Positions 50,372-59,611 of a DNA stretch of 64,000 bases are shown here, piece by piece. The position numbers were made by a program, and so were the translations under genes. The notes beneath the pieces were generated by a model, which was not told the origin of the DNA, did not search any database, and saw nothing but the letters and a program-made list of their open reading frames with translations. The DNA comes from an uncultured Roseovarius sp. (GTDB taxonomy: Bacteria; Pseudomonadota; Alphaproteobacteria; Rhodobacterales; Rhodobacteraceae): positions 526,334 to 590,333 of the forward strand of contig CANMBU010000003.1 of the NCBI GenBank assembly GCA_947496175.1, read 5' to 3'. Positions within the stretch are counted from its first letter, which is position 1; each line of letters starts with the position of its first letter.

Positions 50372-51224
50372 CGCGCTCAAGGGCCTGTGCGATCAGGCTC
50401 TCGAAAGCGTTAACGTCTGTAACAGCCGCAACTTCGTCGGCTGTGACGGTCACACCCCATTTTGCCATGGCCTCATACCGTGGCGCACGGTGCGCCAGGG
50501 CGCGCGCATATGTCCAGCGGATAAGACTATCTGGATCAACGGACTCTTCTGAGACGTTGTTTTCGCTCAAATATTCCCCCCAGCAAGCCTCAAGAAATTC
50601 TGGCTGGTAACACATAGGTTTGGGGGCACGGTCAAAGCGACGGATGAGCTCTTGCGTGTGGCTATCATCGCCCTGGATACGCACAAGCAGACAGTGCTTT
50701 GAAAGCTCTGTTAACAAAGGATCATCTGGATTGTCCCCATCCACCCACTCACAGATGGACCCACCGGTGTCGCAGACAAAGTTAGGGTATCCATAAAGCC
50801 GCCCGGCGCGTTCGATGAAATAGTTGGTATCTTCCAGCGCATTTATCTCGGCACGGCGGAATTGATCCTGTCGGATACGGTACTCAACAATCGGCAAGCC
50901 GCCTTTAGACAGATCCCCGGGTTTACCCAGATAAGTCGAGACCGGAGAGAGGTTGTCAAAGGTAATATTGGAGCCGATATAGATTGAGTCGGTCATCAAG
51001 AGGTCCCGCAGAAACGGCACCTGCATGGCGTGGGTTTTGGCATTATCGGCAATCCACTCGCCCATGTAGCGCGTGCCGATGCGGTAATCGATGGAGTAAT
51101 GAAACCAGTCGCCGCTGGCCCGCAGCATGTTCGACAGATGCGTCTTGCCCAATCCCGACATCCCATAGAACAAGACCCGCTTGTGTTTGGCGTTGTGCCA
51201 ATCTTGTACTGAGTTGTAGATCAT
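50364..51224 (-). CDS. P-loop ATPase of unknown function
   Basis: From ATG 51224 the protein has 286 residues. A Walker A motif [13 protein letters not shown] is near the N-terminus, and the rest has no family signature that I can name. It contains [16 protein letters not shown] and two cysteines in [16 protein letters not shown], which might form part of a binding site. It could be a kinase or an ATPase of a lineage-specific system. Its stop lies within the proposed metA pseudoknot. The next gene upstream is the FadL-type porin, with a terminator between. Confidence 0.65.
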   Translation of the reverse strand: MIYNSVQDWHNAKHKRVLFYGMSGLGKTHLSNMLRASGDWFHYSIDYRIGTRYMGEWIADNAKTHAMQVPFLRDLLMTDSIYIGSNITFDNLSPVSTYLGKPGDLSKGGLPIVEYRIRQDQFRRAEINALEDTNYFIERAGRLYGYPNFVCDTGGSICEWVDGDNPDDPLLTELSKHCLLVRIQGDDSHTQELIRRFDRAPKPMCYQPEFLEACWGEYLSENNVSEESVDPDSLIRWTYARALAHRAPRYEAMAKWGVTVTADEVAAVTDVNAFESLIAQALERAG

Positions 51225-51296
51225 CACGCGTCTCCTTGGCGGATGTGGTAGCCAGCGCAATCGCGTGGGTCAAATGCAAAGCCTTTGGGACAAAGA

Positions 51297-51324
51297 AAAA
51301 ACCCCGCCGGTGAGGCGGGGTTTT
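51297..51324 (-). terminator. Terminator of the FadL-type porin gene
   Basis: CCCCGCC (51302-51308) and GGCGGGG (51314-51320) pair around GGTGA. Runs of A on the left and T on the right give a bidirectional terminator, used here by the minus-strand gene. Confidence 0.85.
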
Positions 51325-51345
51325 GAATTCGGCTGTTATTTTCAA

Positions 51346-52416
51346 TCAGAATTTAATGCCAAGCTGCATGCCCACCGCAATGGCATCATTGTTTTGGAAG
51401 TCACCGCCAATGGTGGTGGTAAACGTGTCGCCGAAGTCAACGTAGCGGATACCTGTTGTGAACTCGTATGATTCAGTCTCATACTTCACAGCTACACCGT
51501 AGCTGATAAAGCCGTCAAAACCCTGCAAGTTACCAACAACGTCACCTTGGTCTTCTTCGTAGCCAATCGAGAAGGCGCCAGACCAGTTCTCATTAAATTT
51601 ACGACCCACACCCAGCTCGAATGTCCAGATATCAGATGTACCGAATGCGATGGCGGCGCCTGGCAGGCCCACTGTTGTACCGAAGTCCGCAGGGGCGATT
51701 TCAAATTCCGTCCATTCCCGCCAACGCGCAGAACCAAACACCAATGTGTTTGCTGCGACGCCTGTTTGGAAATCAACAGTGAACGCCTGCGGAATAGTCA
51801 CCTCAAATGGTGTGCCTACATTATCACGAAAACTGTGATCGATTGCAGATTCATACGTCGCCGCAACACGTAGAGCGATGTCGGGAATTTCGTAGGCAGC
51901 ACCCAGGACGTATCCCACTTGATAGTCGTCATCGACCGAAAGCGTGTAACCAGCAAAGAGAGGAGGCAGAGCCACATTTCCGCTCAGGGCTTGAACACGC
52001 ACACCACCGTACACGCTAACACGGTCAGTCGCCTGGTACTTCAAGTAGCCAGTCAGAGCGTTCGACTCAACCTCTGCGGATCCGCCACTGAATGGATGTG
52101 GCGTGCCAGGCGTGTACCGCACATCAGCACCGACCGGCGAATTACCGACAAAGGCCAACGTCCATTTATCATTCAGCTCGTGTTTGAAACCCAACGAAAA
52201 CTGAGTGAAGGTCTCCTGGATGTTTCCCGACCCAATCGCACCACCACCAACGGTACCGCTGATACTCGGGGTGACGTTGGAAACCGTAGCTTCCAAATAA
52301 TTTTTGCCGTCTTCGAACAGGATATCAGACGTGTCGCCCTCGCGCTCGATCTGACCTGCCATTGCACCACTTGCTGCGAGGCCGAGAGTGGTAGCGGCCG
52401 CTGCAATCTTTTTCAT
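51346..52416 (-). CDS. OmpP1/FadL family outer membrane transporter
   Basis: From ATG 52416 the 356-residue protein has a signal peptide to AMAGQIEREGD and a beta-barrel pattern of alternating residues with the family marks NPAxxA-like start (replaced here by DTSDILFEDG), GFKHELNDKWTLAFVGNSPVGADVRY and SIGYEEDQGDVVGNLQGFDGF. It ends in MQLGIKF. Members take up long-chain fatty acids or hydrophobic compounds. GGAGGAGAGGG precedes the ATG and a palindrome is 71 bases upstream. Confidence 0.85.
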   Translation of the reverse strand: MKKIAAAATTLGLAASGAMAGQIEREGDTSDILFEDGKNYLEATVSNVTPSISGTVGGGAIGSGNIQETFTQFSLGFKHELNDKWTLAFVGNSPVGADVRYTPGTPHPFSGGSAEVESNALTGYLKYQATDRVSVYGGVRVQALSGNVALPPLFAGYTLSVDDDYQVGYVLGAAYEIPDIALRVAATYESAIDHSFRDNVGTPFEVTIPQAFTVDFQTGVAANTLVFGSARWREWTEFEIAPADFGTTVGLPGAAIAFGTSDIWTFELGVGRKFNENWSGAFSIGYEEDQGDVVGNLQGFDGFISYGVAVKYETESYEFTTGIRYVDFGDTFTTTIGGDFQNNDAIAVGMQLGIKF

Positions 52417-52486
52417 GTTGTCCCTCTCCTCCAGAGATATGCAGCGCAGATTACTTTTTGTCACATTTCGGTCAACGATTGACGCC

Positions 52487-52499
52487 ACGTCAGTGACGT
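52487..52499. promoter_or_regulatory. Palindrome upstream of the FadL-type gene
   Basis: ACGTCA-G-TGACGT is a perfect 13-base palindrome in the spacer before the porin gene, a possible operator for an unidentified regulator. Confidence 0.35.
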
Positions 52500-52548
52500 A
52501 ACGGAACAAGATGGTGGTGGAAAAAGCACATAAAACGCGATTTGGTCG

Positions 52549-53445
52549 CTATATCTTGGGTTTTTTGCGGGTTTCAGACCACAGATTTAGGTAGTTTGCA
52601 CCAAAGATGATCAGCGCGCCCAGGATCACAAACCCGTCGATAGGTTCGTTGTAGAGCACATACCCCACAAGCGCGATCACAGGTAAGCGAGTGAAGTCAA
52701 TCGGTGAAACCAGAGTTGCGGGTGCAATGGAGAGCGCGGACGTTATACAGAAGTGAGCCAGCAACCCACAGATTGCGATAACGATCAGCCACGGTGCGCT
52801 TGTGGTTGAAGGCAACGCCATTTCACCGTCGATTCCCGCGCAGATCAGACCAAAGATGCTTTGAGTGAGCGTGAGCCAAAACATAATGCAGGCCAGCGTT
52901 TCGGTGCGCGTCAGTTTCTTGGTAAAAATCATCGCACCGGCAAAACCGATGGCGGCGGCGGCGGCCGTCATGGTGCCAATATTCAGCGTTTCAGGGCTGG
53001 GTCGGGCGACAATCAGAATACCAATGAACCCGATCAGAGCGGAAAGCACCCGCATGTTGGTGAGTCTTTCGCCCAAAAAGATCGGCGACAGAATGAGCAC
53101 CCAAAGCGGCGTGGTGAATTCCAGTGCAAAAAGCTGTGCCAAAGGGATTAGGGTGAGCGCAAAAAACCATAGGTTTTGGCCTGCAAAGTGAAAGATATTG
53201 CGCGAAATATGAAGCCCAAGCCGTTGGGTTCTAAGCTCTTTTTGGCGCCCTGTGAGAATGACAATTGTCAGAACAATAACGATGCCAGCCAGGCTGCGGT
53301 ATGTCATGATCTCAAAGGTATCAAGCTCAAAGCTCACCTCGCGACCCGCCACCGCCATAAGCGAGAACGACCCCACAGCCCCCAGCATCCAGACTGCGGC
53401 GCGCAAAATGTTGGTGCGATGCTCTTTATCTGCGTCAGCACTCAT
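52549..53445 (-). CDS. DMT-family (EamA) exporter
   Basis: The 298-residue protein has ten hydrophobic segments and two EamA repeats. The first repeat includes TFEIMTYRSLAGIVIVLTIVIL, the second FCITSALSIAPATLVSPIDFTRLPVIALVGYVLYNE. The C-terminus is basic. Such proteins export metabolites such as amino acids across the inner membrane, but the substrate is unknown. It lies 16 bases after guaA on the same strand. Confidence 0.87.
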   Translation of the reverse strand: MSADADKEHRTNILRAAVWMLGAVGSFSLMAVAGREVSFELDTFEIMTYRSLAGIVIVLTIVILTGRQKELRTQRLGLHISRNIFHFAGQNLWFFALTLIPLAQLFALEFTTPLWVLILSPIFLGERLTNMRVLSALIGFIGILIVARPSPETLNIGTMTAAAAAIGFAGAMIFTKKLTRTETLACIMFWLTLTQSIFGLICAGIDGEMALPSTTSAPWLIVIAICGLLAHFCITSALSIAPATLVSPIDFTRLPVIALVGYVLYNEPIDGFVILGALIIFGANYLNLWSETRKKPKI

Positions 53446-53461
53446 GAGCGGCGCAATGAGA

Positions 53462-55045
53462 TCACTCCCATTCGATCGTCCCCGGCGGTTTTGAAGTCAC
53501 GTCATACGTCACCCGGTTGATCCCGGGCACTTCGTTGATGATACGCGTCGCGGTTTCGCCGAGGAAGTCGTGGCTGAATGGATAATAATCCGCCGTCATG
53601 CCATCCACCGAGGTCACCGCGCGCAGCGCGCAGGCAAAATCGTAAGTGCGCCCGTCACCCATGACCCCAACGGTGCGCACCGGCAGGATGGCCACAAAGG
53701 CCTGCCAGATCTCGTCGTAAAGCCCGTGTTTACGGATCTGATCGATGTACACGGCATCGGCCTTGCGCAGGATATCGAGCTTCTCGCGGGTGATCTCTCC
53801 GGGACAGCGGATCGCGAGGCCCGGTCCGGGAAAGGGGTGGCGGCCGATGAAGCTGCCTGGCAGACCAAGCTCACGGCCCAGGGCACGCACCTCATCTTTG
53901 AAAAGCTCACGCAACGGTTCAACCAGTTTCAGCCCCATCTTTTCAGGCAGGCCGCCCACATTGTGGTGCGACTTGATCGTCACCGAGGGCCCGCCGCTGA
54001 ACGACACACTTTCGATGACATCAGGATAGAGTGTGCCTTGGGCCAGAAATTCTGCGCCTTCAATCTCGTTGGCGTGCTTCTGGAACACGTCGATGAACAG
54101 CTTGCCGATGATCTTGCGCTTGGTCTCAGGGTCGCTTTGTCCTTCCAACTCTCCAAGGAACAGCTCAGATTCGTCGGCGTGAATAAGTGGGATATTGTAA
54201 TTGTCGCGGAACATTGAGACGACTTCGTCTGCTTCGTTCTGACGCAACAGCCCATGATCAACAAAGACACAAGTCAGCTGGTCCCCGATGGCCTCATGGA
54301 TCAGCACAGCGGCAACAGAGCTGTCGACACCACCAGAAAGCCCGCAAATGACGCGTTTATCACCAACCTGTTCACGGATTTTGCGAATGGCCTCTTCGCG
54401 GTATGCCCCCATGGTCCAGTCACCGGTGAAGCCCGCCATGCGTACAAAGTTTTCGTAAAGCTTCGCGCCATTGGGCGTGTGGTGGACTTCGGGATGAAAC
54501 TGCACGGCATAAAAATTTCGCGCGGTGTCAGCTGTGATTGCATAAGGCGCATTGGGCGAGGTGCCATAGACCTCAAAACCCGGAGCCAGGCGGCTCACAT
54601 GGTCGCCATGGCTCATCCACACCTGTTCGCGGTCATCATCGCCGCCAAACCAGCCGTCGAGCAATTCCAGTTTGTCCGCCGTGGGGGTCACATAGGCGCG
54701 ACCAAACTCTGCGGTGCCGCCACCGCCGGAAATCTTGCCGCCGTCCACCTGGCCGCCCAATTCCTGCATCATGACCTGTTGGCCATAACAAATGCCCAGA
54801 ATGGGTACGTTCATACTAAAGACTGAGGCGGGGGGGCGTGGGCTTCCTTCGCGGACAACACTGTCGGGCCCGCCAGAAAAAATCACGGCCTTAGGCGCAA
54901 ATTCCTTCAGGAAGGCATCCGTGACGTTTTGATAGGGATGGATTTCGCAATAGACGCTCAACTCGCGCAGACGTCGCGCAATCAGCTGCGTGACCTGGCT
55001 GCCAAAGTCGATGATCAGAAGGCGGTCATGGGTATCGGTGTTCAT
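53462..55045 (-). CDS. guaA: GMP synthase (glutamine-hydrolysing)
   Basis: GuaA aminates XMP to GMP. From ATG 55045 it has 527 residues. The class I amidotransferase domain has the nucleophile Cys86 (ILGICYGQQ) and His/Glu in VQFHPEVHH. The ATP pyrophosphatase domain has the PP-loop [12 protein letters not shown], and the C-terminal dimerisation domain ends in [14 protein letters not shown]. The downstream DMT gene is 16 bases away. An in-frame start at 55081 is possible but less usual. Confidence 0.96.
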   Translation of the reverse strand: MNTDTHDRLLIIDFGSQVTQLIARRLRELSVYCEIHPYQNVTDAFLKEFAPKAVIFSGGPDSVVREGSPRPPASVFSMNVPILGICYGQQVMMQELGGQVDGGKISGGGGTAEFGRAYVTPTADKLELLDGWFGGDDDREQVWMSHGDHVSRLAPGFEVYGTSPNAPYAITADTARNFYAVQFHPEVHHTPNGAKLYENFVRMAGFTGDWTMGAYREEAIRKIREQVGDKRVICGLSGGVDSSVAAVLIHEAIGDQLTCVFVDHGLLRQNEADEVVSMFRDNYNIPLIHADESELFLGELEGQSDPETKRKIIGKLFIDVFQKHANEIEGAEFLAQGTLYPDVIESVSFSGGPSVTIKSHHNVGGLPEKMGLKLVEPLRELFKDEVRALGRELGLPGSFIGRHPFPGPGLAIRCPGEITREKLDILRKADAVYIDQIRKHGLYDEIWQAFVAILPVRTVGVMGDGRTYDFACALRAVTSVDGMTADYYPFSHDFLGETATRIINEVPGINRVTYDVTSKPPGTIEWE

Positions 55046-55263
55046 GCCTAGCCCAATAGGCCGCAGGCGGGGGAGTCGCAAGTCTTGGGTTTGACGATGC
55101 GACCAGGGGATGCGGTCATCGAAAGCTCCAGAGCGGCGGAAATGTCGCTTTCCCGCGCTAAAGGACGCAATTTTCCCCTGATGGTCAGAAGGCCTGCGCT
55201 AAATCACTTAAAGACCGCGCCAAACCACACGGCGCTCATGGGATTTGCAAGGGTTAAACACGC

Positions 55264-56808
55264 ATGGCCGAAGCAACAGCACGCAGACGAGGGCGCGGAG
55301 GCGGTGGGGCCGCACGCCGGGCAGAACGCACAGCTGTTTCAATTGAAACAGCCAAGTATATTGAACGGAACATTCCGAATTTCGAGATACTGACCGAAGA
55401 GGCGCTTGAGATCATCGAGCACAATGCCGAGACCGTTCTGGAAGAGATCGGCGTAAATTTTGTTGACAATCCTGCAGCCATTGCGCGCTGGAAAGAGGCG
55501 GGCGCCGATGTCGACAAAGAGCGCGTGCGCATTCCGCGAGGCATGGCGCGGGAACTGATCAAAACAGCTCCAAGTCAGTTTAAGCAGCATGCGCGCAATT
55601 CAGAGCGCAGCGTCGTTATTGGCGGCAACACCATGGTTTGTGCGCCGGTCTATGGCCCGCCCTTCGTGCGGGATATGGATGGCGGCCGTCGCTATGCGAC
55701 GATGGAAGATTTCGAAAAATTCGTGAAGCTTGGGTATATGTCCAAATGGCTGCACCATTCGGGCGGAACCGTGTGTGAGCCTACGGATGTCGCAGTGAAC
55801 AAGCGTCACCTCGATATGCTGCGCGCTCATATGGTGCTGTCGGACAAGCCCTTTATGGGATCGGTCACCGAACCCAGCCGCGCGCAGGACAGCGTGGATA
55901 TGTGCGGTCTTTTGTTCGGCAAAGACTTTGTGCAGGACAACACGGTGATGACCTCGCTCATCAACATCAACTCGCCAATGACATTCGACGATGTGATGAT
56001 GGGCGCGATGGAGGTTTACGCCCAGAACAACCAGGCCTGTATCGTATCGCCCTTCATCGTGGGCGGCGCCATGGCTCCGGTCTCGGTCGCAGGTACACTC
56101 ACTCAGGTGATGGCAGAGGTCCTCGCCGGAATTGCCTATAATCAGCTCTGCCGCCCCGGTGCGCCGGTCATTATGGGCACGTTCGTTACCTCAATAGACA
56201 TGAATTCCGGCGCGCCCACATTTGGCACGCCTGAGGCTGCGCATATCACCTATGGCGCAGGACAATTGGCCCGGCGTCTGGGGCTGCCGTATCGCTCGGC
56301 CGGGTCGTTTACCGGCTCGAAGCTCCCCGATGCGCAGGCCGCCTATGAAACCGCCAACAGCCTGAATATGGGGCTTTTGTCGGGTGTGAACTTCATGCTG
56401 CATTCCTGCGGTTGGCTCGAAGGCGGTCTGGTGTCCTCTTTCGAGAAATTCGTCATGGACGCCGATCAGCTTGGCATCCTGCATCACCTCGCGAAGGGCG
56501 TTGAGATAGACAAAAACGGCCAGGCCATGGATGCCATTCGCGAAGTGGGGCCGGGCGGGCACTATCTTGGATGCGCACATACTCAAGCCAATTTCAAATC
56601 GGCCTTCTGGCGTACAGATGTACTGGACTACAAGCCGTTTGAGACATGGGCCGAAGAGGGTGAACGCGATACGATGACGCTTGCCCATGCCAAGATGCAG
56701 CAGATGCTGGCCAATTATCAGAAACCTGCGCTTGATCCCGGCATTGAAGAGGCCATAAACGCTTTCGTGGCTGAAAAGAAAGCGTCTATGCCCGACGCCT
56801 TCGCCTGA
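55264..56808 (+). CDS. Trimethylamine methyltransferase (MttB) family protein, non-pyrrolysine type
   Basis: The 514-residue protein has a basic, glycine-rich N-terminus (RRRGRGGGGAARRAERT) and an MttB-type TIM barrel: FEILTEEALEIIEHNAETVLEEIGVNF, VYGPPFVRDMDGGRRYATMEDFEKFVKL, GTFVTSIDMNSGAPTFGTPEAAHITYGAGQLARRLGLPYRSAG, and MLHSCGWLEGGLV. No internal TAG codon is present, so it is a non-Pyl member such as those that demethylate glycine betaine or related quaternary amines. No corrinoid protein gene is nearby in the window. Confidence 0.87.
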   Translation: MAEATARRRGRGGGGAARRAERTAVSIETAKYIERNIPNFEILTEEALEIIEHNAETVLEEIGVNFVDNPAAIARWKEAGADVDKERVRIPRGMARELIKTAPSQFKQHARNSERSVVIGGNTMVCAPVYGPPFVRDMDGGRRYATMEDFEKFVKLGYMSKWLHHSGGTVCEPTDVAVNKRHLDMLRAHMVLSDKPFMGSVTEPSRAQDSVDMCGLLFGKDFVQDNTVMTSLININSPMTFDDVMMGAMEVYAQNNQACIVSPFIVGGAMAPVSVAGTLTQVMAEVLAGIAYNQLCRPGAPVIMGTFVTSIDMNSGAPTFGTPEAAHITYGAGQLARRLGLPYRSAGSFTGSKLPDAQAAYETANSLNMGLLSGVNFMLHSCGWLEGGLVSSFEKFVMDADQLGILHHLAKGVEIDKNGQAMDAIREVGPGGHYLGCAHTQANFKSAFWRTDVLDYKPFETWAEEGERDTMTLAHAKMQQMLANYQKPALDPGIEEAINAFVAEKKASMPDAFA

Positions 56809-56811
56809 TTT

Positions 56812-57102
56812 TCAATGCGTGTGGGCGGAGCGCAAGATGCGTGCTTCGCCCATCATCGCAATAAGAACCTCAACATGATGCGCCACTGAATAGCCTGCAA
56901 CGGCGTCGCTGCGCTTTGCATCGAGGTCTGACTCGATTTTTATGAGGTGTTCCAAAGCGTCTTTGCTACGGCTTGGATACCCGTCTTTGAAATGCCGGGT
57001 CAGATGTGTGTCACGACGATATTCCATAGAACCGATCCGTGCCGCGCGGATCAGCAGGCGCGGGCGTTTTATGGCGTCCAGCTTGTTCAAGATATCACAC
57101 AT
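56812..57102 (-). CDS. DUF6477 family protein
   Basis: From ATG 57102 the protein has 96 residues. The N-terminus NKLDAIKRPRLLIRAARIGSMEYRRDTHL is the recognisable part of the DUF6477 family, found in Rhodobacteraceae. The function is unknown. It converges on the MttB gene with a 3-base gap and is divergent from the DUF6456 gene. The two share a regulatory spacer with CtrA-like and DnaA-like sites. Confidence 0.75.
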   Translation of the reverse strand: MCDILNKLDAIKRPRLLIRAARIGSMEYRRDTHLTRHFKDGYPSRSKDALEHLIKIESDLDAKRSDAVAGYSVAHHVEVLIAMMGEARILRSAHTH

Positions 57103-57239
57103 GGTTGTCTCCCTTGGATTCGAACTGTGTGATCTTTTGCACAACCTTTAAGGGTGTTGCGGAAAACTCCAAACCACCGCTCGGACGACTTCAACATTGT
57201 TTACGTTTTCAAAACAACTGTTGCCCATGCATGCACAAA

Positions 57240-57254
57240 TTAACCAAGTGGTAA
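57240..57254. promoter_or_regulatory. CtrA-like box in the DUF6477/DUF6456 spacer
   Basis: TTAA-CCAAGTG-GTAA matches TTAA-N7-TTAA in seven of eight fixed bases, about 103 bases before the DUF6456 ATG. Confidence 0.45.
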
Positions 57255-57282
57255 CGAAAACAACCTTAGGTAGTTTGTTGGA

Positions 57283-57303
57283 TGTGGATAAGTCTGTGGA
57301 TGT
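57283..57303. promoter_or_regulatory. Two DnaA-box-like sequences
   Basis: TGTGGATAA (57283-57291) is the exact complement of the DnaA box TTATCCACA. TGTGGATGT (57295-57303) is a weaker second copy in the same orientation. Confidence 0.4.
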
Positions 57304-57356
57304 TTAGATTTCAAACTGTTGGGCACAGGCTTGGAACGCAAACAGGAGGGTAATTC

Positions 57357-58457
57357 ATGCCAAATAGTCAGGTTCAGGATACGCACGGGAACGGAACCTT
57401 AACCTGGGTGCCACGCGCTGCCTTGAACTATGTCGCACATACCGAGGGCGGGGCGTCGATCCGGTCTTTGGCGCGGCAAGCCGGGTGCCATGCATCCACG
57501 GTGTCGCGTCAGGTGCGCGCGTTTGAATCGCGCCGCGACGACATTCTTGTTGATGATGCATTGCGGCGATTGGGGCCACATGTTGCGGCGGCTCACGGTG
57601 CTAAGGTTTCGCACTCAGCAGATCCAAACCAAAACCCATGTGACACCTTTGACCTTACGCTCACTGAAGAGCGGCTGAAACGCCATGCGGTGAGGGTCTT
57701 GCGGCGATTGTGCGAATCCGGCGCGGTTCTTGCCGTGGGTGCGGACATGGACAAGGCAGTTGTCGTCCGGGAATATCAGTCGGGGGCCAACAGAACTGCC
57801 GTGGTGGACCGTGATATTGCCGAGGCAATGGCCCTCAATGCATGGATCCGGTGCGACAGTTCAGGGCGTGTATCGCGATACCGGGTGACGTCCGCAGGCC
57901 GCTCCATGCTGGCTCAGCTCTTGGCCGAGCAAGAGAATGCCGCATTAGGCCTTGCAGAGGCTTCTGAAGGGAGCTTGCATTCCGAGGTCGATGCGACCAG
58001 GCGAGATGCAAAAAAACGTCAGAAATTCATCAGCAGTGAATCCCCCCTAATCTTGCTATCCCGTCGCCGTGACAAGGATGGTGAACGCTTCCTGTCGGAC
58101 AGCCTCGTGCGCGCCGGAGAACGGCTTCGTGAGGACTTTGAGATGGCACAGCTTGGCGACCCCAAAGGCCAGAACTGGGATGTGTTTTTAACAGGTGAAC
58201 CGAATGTTGTGCCTTTGGGCAAGGAAGCCGAAAACGTGACGGCGGCGCGCACGCGGGTGACGGGCGCTCTGCGTGATCTGGGACCGGGTCTTGGGGATGT
58301 CGTATTGCGGTGCTGTTGTTTTCTGGAAGGGTTGGAAAGTGCCGAGAAGGACATGGGATGGTCGGCGCGGTCCGGAAAGATCGTTCTGCGCATCGCTTTG
58401 CAGCGGCTCAAGCGACATTACGATCAGATGGGCGAAGCTGCGGGAATGATGGGATAA
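57357..58457 (+). CDS. DUF6456 family DNA-binding protein
   Basis: The 366-residue protein has an N-terminal helix-turn-helix (GGASIRSLARQAGCHASTVSRQVRAFESRRDDILVDDALRRLG) and a C-terminal DUF6456 domain (SPLILLSRRRDKDGERFLSDSLVRAGERLREDFEMAQLG, LGDVVLRCCCFLEGLESAEKDMGWSARSGKIVLRIALQRLKRHY). It is probably a transcription factor of unknown targets. GGAGGG precedes the ATG. Its promoter region has a CtrA-like site and DnaA-like sites, so cell-cycle control is possible. Confidence 0.8.
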   Translation: MPNSQVQDTHGNGTLTWVPRAALNYVAHTEGGASIRSLARQAGCHASTVSRQVRAFESRRDDILVDDALRRLGPHVAAAHGAKVSHSADPNQNPCDTFDLTLTEERLKRHAVRVLRRLCESGAVLAVGADMDKAVVVREYQSGANRTAVVDRDIAEAMALNAWIRCDSSGRVSRYRVTSAGRSMLAQLLAEQENAALGLAEASEGSLHSEVDATRRDAKKRQKFISSESPLILLSRRRDKDGERFLSDSLVRAGERLREDFEMAQLGDPKGQNWDVFLTGEPNVVPLGKEAENVTAARTRVTGALRDLGPGLGDVVLRCCCFLEGLESAEKDMGWSARSGKIVLRIALQRLKRHYDQMGEAAGMMG

Positions 58458-58484
58458 AACCCCGCGACGTTTCGGCGTATCGAC

Positions 58485-58514
58485 AAAAAAAGGCCCGCGC
58501 TCTAAACGCGGGCC
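58485..58514 (-). terminator. Minus-strand terminator in the spacer before lipA
   Basis: GGCCCGCG (58492-58499) pairs perfectly with CGCGGGCC (58507-58514) around a 7-base loop. Seven A on the plus strand (58485-58491) are a T-run on the minus strand, but no minus-strand gene ends here. Confidence 0.7.
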
Positions 58515-58608
58515 AGACAACTTCTCTACGTCGCACAACTGGTGGGAACTGGTGACACGCGGTGACCTCCGATCCGGGAGACGACCGCAAAACTCGTAAA
58601 ACCCACCT
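58485..58608 (-). ncRNA. Possible small RNA on the minus strand
   Basis: The minus-strand terminator at 58485-58514 has no protein gene to serve. Upstream of it on that strand is a 12-base hairpin (58559-58588, one mismatch and two G-U pairs) and a TATAAG -10-like sequence at 58615-58620. A transcript of about 125 bases would end at the terminator. No known RNA family is recognised. Confidence 0.3.
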
Positions 58609-58660
58609 TGGATGCTTATACATAGCGGAGGTTACCAAACCATTTGCAGGGGAATGATCC

Positions 58661-59605
58661 GTGCGAGACCTCAAAATTCCGTCCGAGCGCCATCCGGAAA
58701 AGGCTCATCGGCCTGACAATGCACAGCCGAAGAAACCGGACTGGATTCGTGTCAAAGCCCCCGTGGGTCGCAAGTATCGGGAAACGCACAAAATCATGCG
58801 CGAGAACAAACTGGTCACGGTTTGTGAAGAGGCTGGTTGCCCCAATGCCGGTGAATGCTGGAATGCAGGGCACGCCACGATGATGATCATGGGCGAGATC
58901 TGCACGCGCGGGTGTACTTTCTGTAACATCGCGACGGGCAAGCCTCAGGATCTGGATGTGTTCGAGCCGGGCCGCGTGGCGGATGCGGTGCAAAAGCTGG
59001 GTCTTAATCATGTTGTGGTGACTTCCGTTGACCGCGACGACCTGAAAGATGGCGGCGCAGATCACTTTGCCCAAACCATTCGGGCCATCCGGCATCGTTC
59101 TCCGAAAACAACGATCGAAATTCTCACGCCTGACTTTCTCAACTGCGCACCCGATGTGCTTGAGGTTGTCGTTGAGGCGAAACCGGATGTCTTCAACCAC
59201 AATCTCGAAACCGTGCCAGGGCTCTATCCAGAGGTGCGGCCCGGCGCGCGCTATTTCCACAGCCTGCGGCTGTTGCAGCGGGTGAAAGAGTTGGATCCGA
59301 CGATCTTTACCAAATCCGGCATCATGGTTGGGCTGGGCGAAGATCGTCAGGCGGTGCATCAGGTGATGGACGACATGCGCGCGGCGGACATCGACTTTCT
59401 GACTATTGGTCAGTATCTGCAGCCCACGCCCAAACATCATGCAGTGGACCGTTTTGTGCATCCCGATGAATTCAAGGCCTATGAGAAGGCGGCTTATGGC
59501 AAAGGGTTTCACATGGTCTCGGCCACGCCTTTGACACGCTCCTCCTATCACGCCGGGGATGACTTTGCGCGTCTACGTGAGGCACGGCTGGCCAAGCTGG
59601 GGTAG
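58661..59605 (+). CDS. lipA: Lipoyl synthase
   Basis: LipA inserts two sulfur atoms into protein-bound octanoate to make lipoyl groups. The 314 residues have the auxiliary-cluster cysteines Cys55, Cys60 and Cys66 ([12 protein letters not shown]) and the radical SAM cysteines Cys81, Cys85 and Cys88 (CTRGCTFC), then [20 protein letters not shown] and [22 protein letters not shown]. The final [10 protein letters not shown] holds the conserved Arg-Ser-Ser-Tyr motif. The start is GTG at 58661. It converges on a GNAT gene with a 6-base gap. Confidence 0.97.
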   Translation: MRDLKIPSERHPEKAHRPDNAQPKKPDWIRVKAPVGRKYRETHKIMRENKLVTVCEEAGCPNAGECWNAGHATMMIMGEICTRGCTFCNIATGKPQDLDVFEPGRVADAVQKLGLNHVVVTSVDRDDLKDGGADHFAQTIRAIRHRSPKTTIEILTPDFLNCAPDVLEVVVEAKPDVFNHNLETVPGLYPEVRPGARYFHSLRLLQRVKELDPTIFTKSGIMVGLGEDRQAVHQVMDDMRAADIDFLTIGQYLQPTPKHHAVDRFVHPDEFKAYEKAAYGKGFHMVSATPLTRSSYHAGDDFARLREARLAKLG

Positions 59606-59611
59606 GGTGTC

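Noticed and set aside
57240..57303. Possible replication origin from CtrA-like and DnaA-like sites
   Set aside because: Only one exact and one weak DnaA box are present, with no long AT-rich unwinding region or origin genes. A promoter role is simpler.
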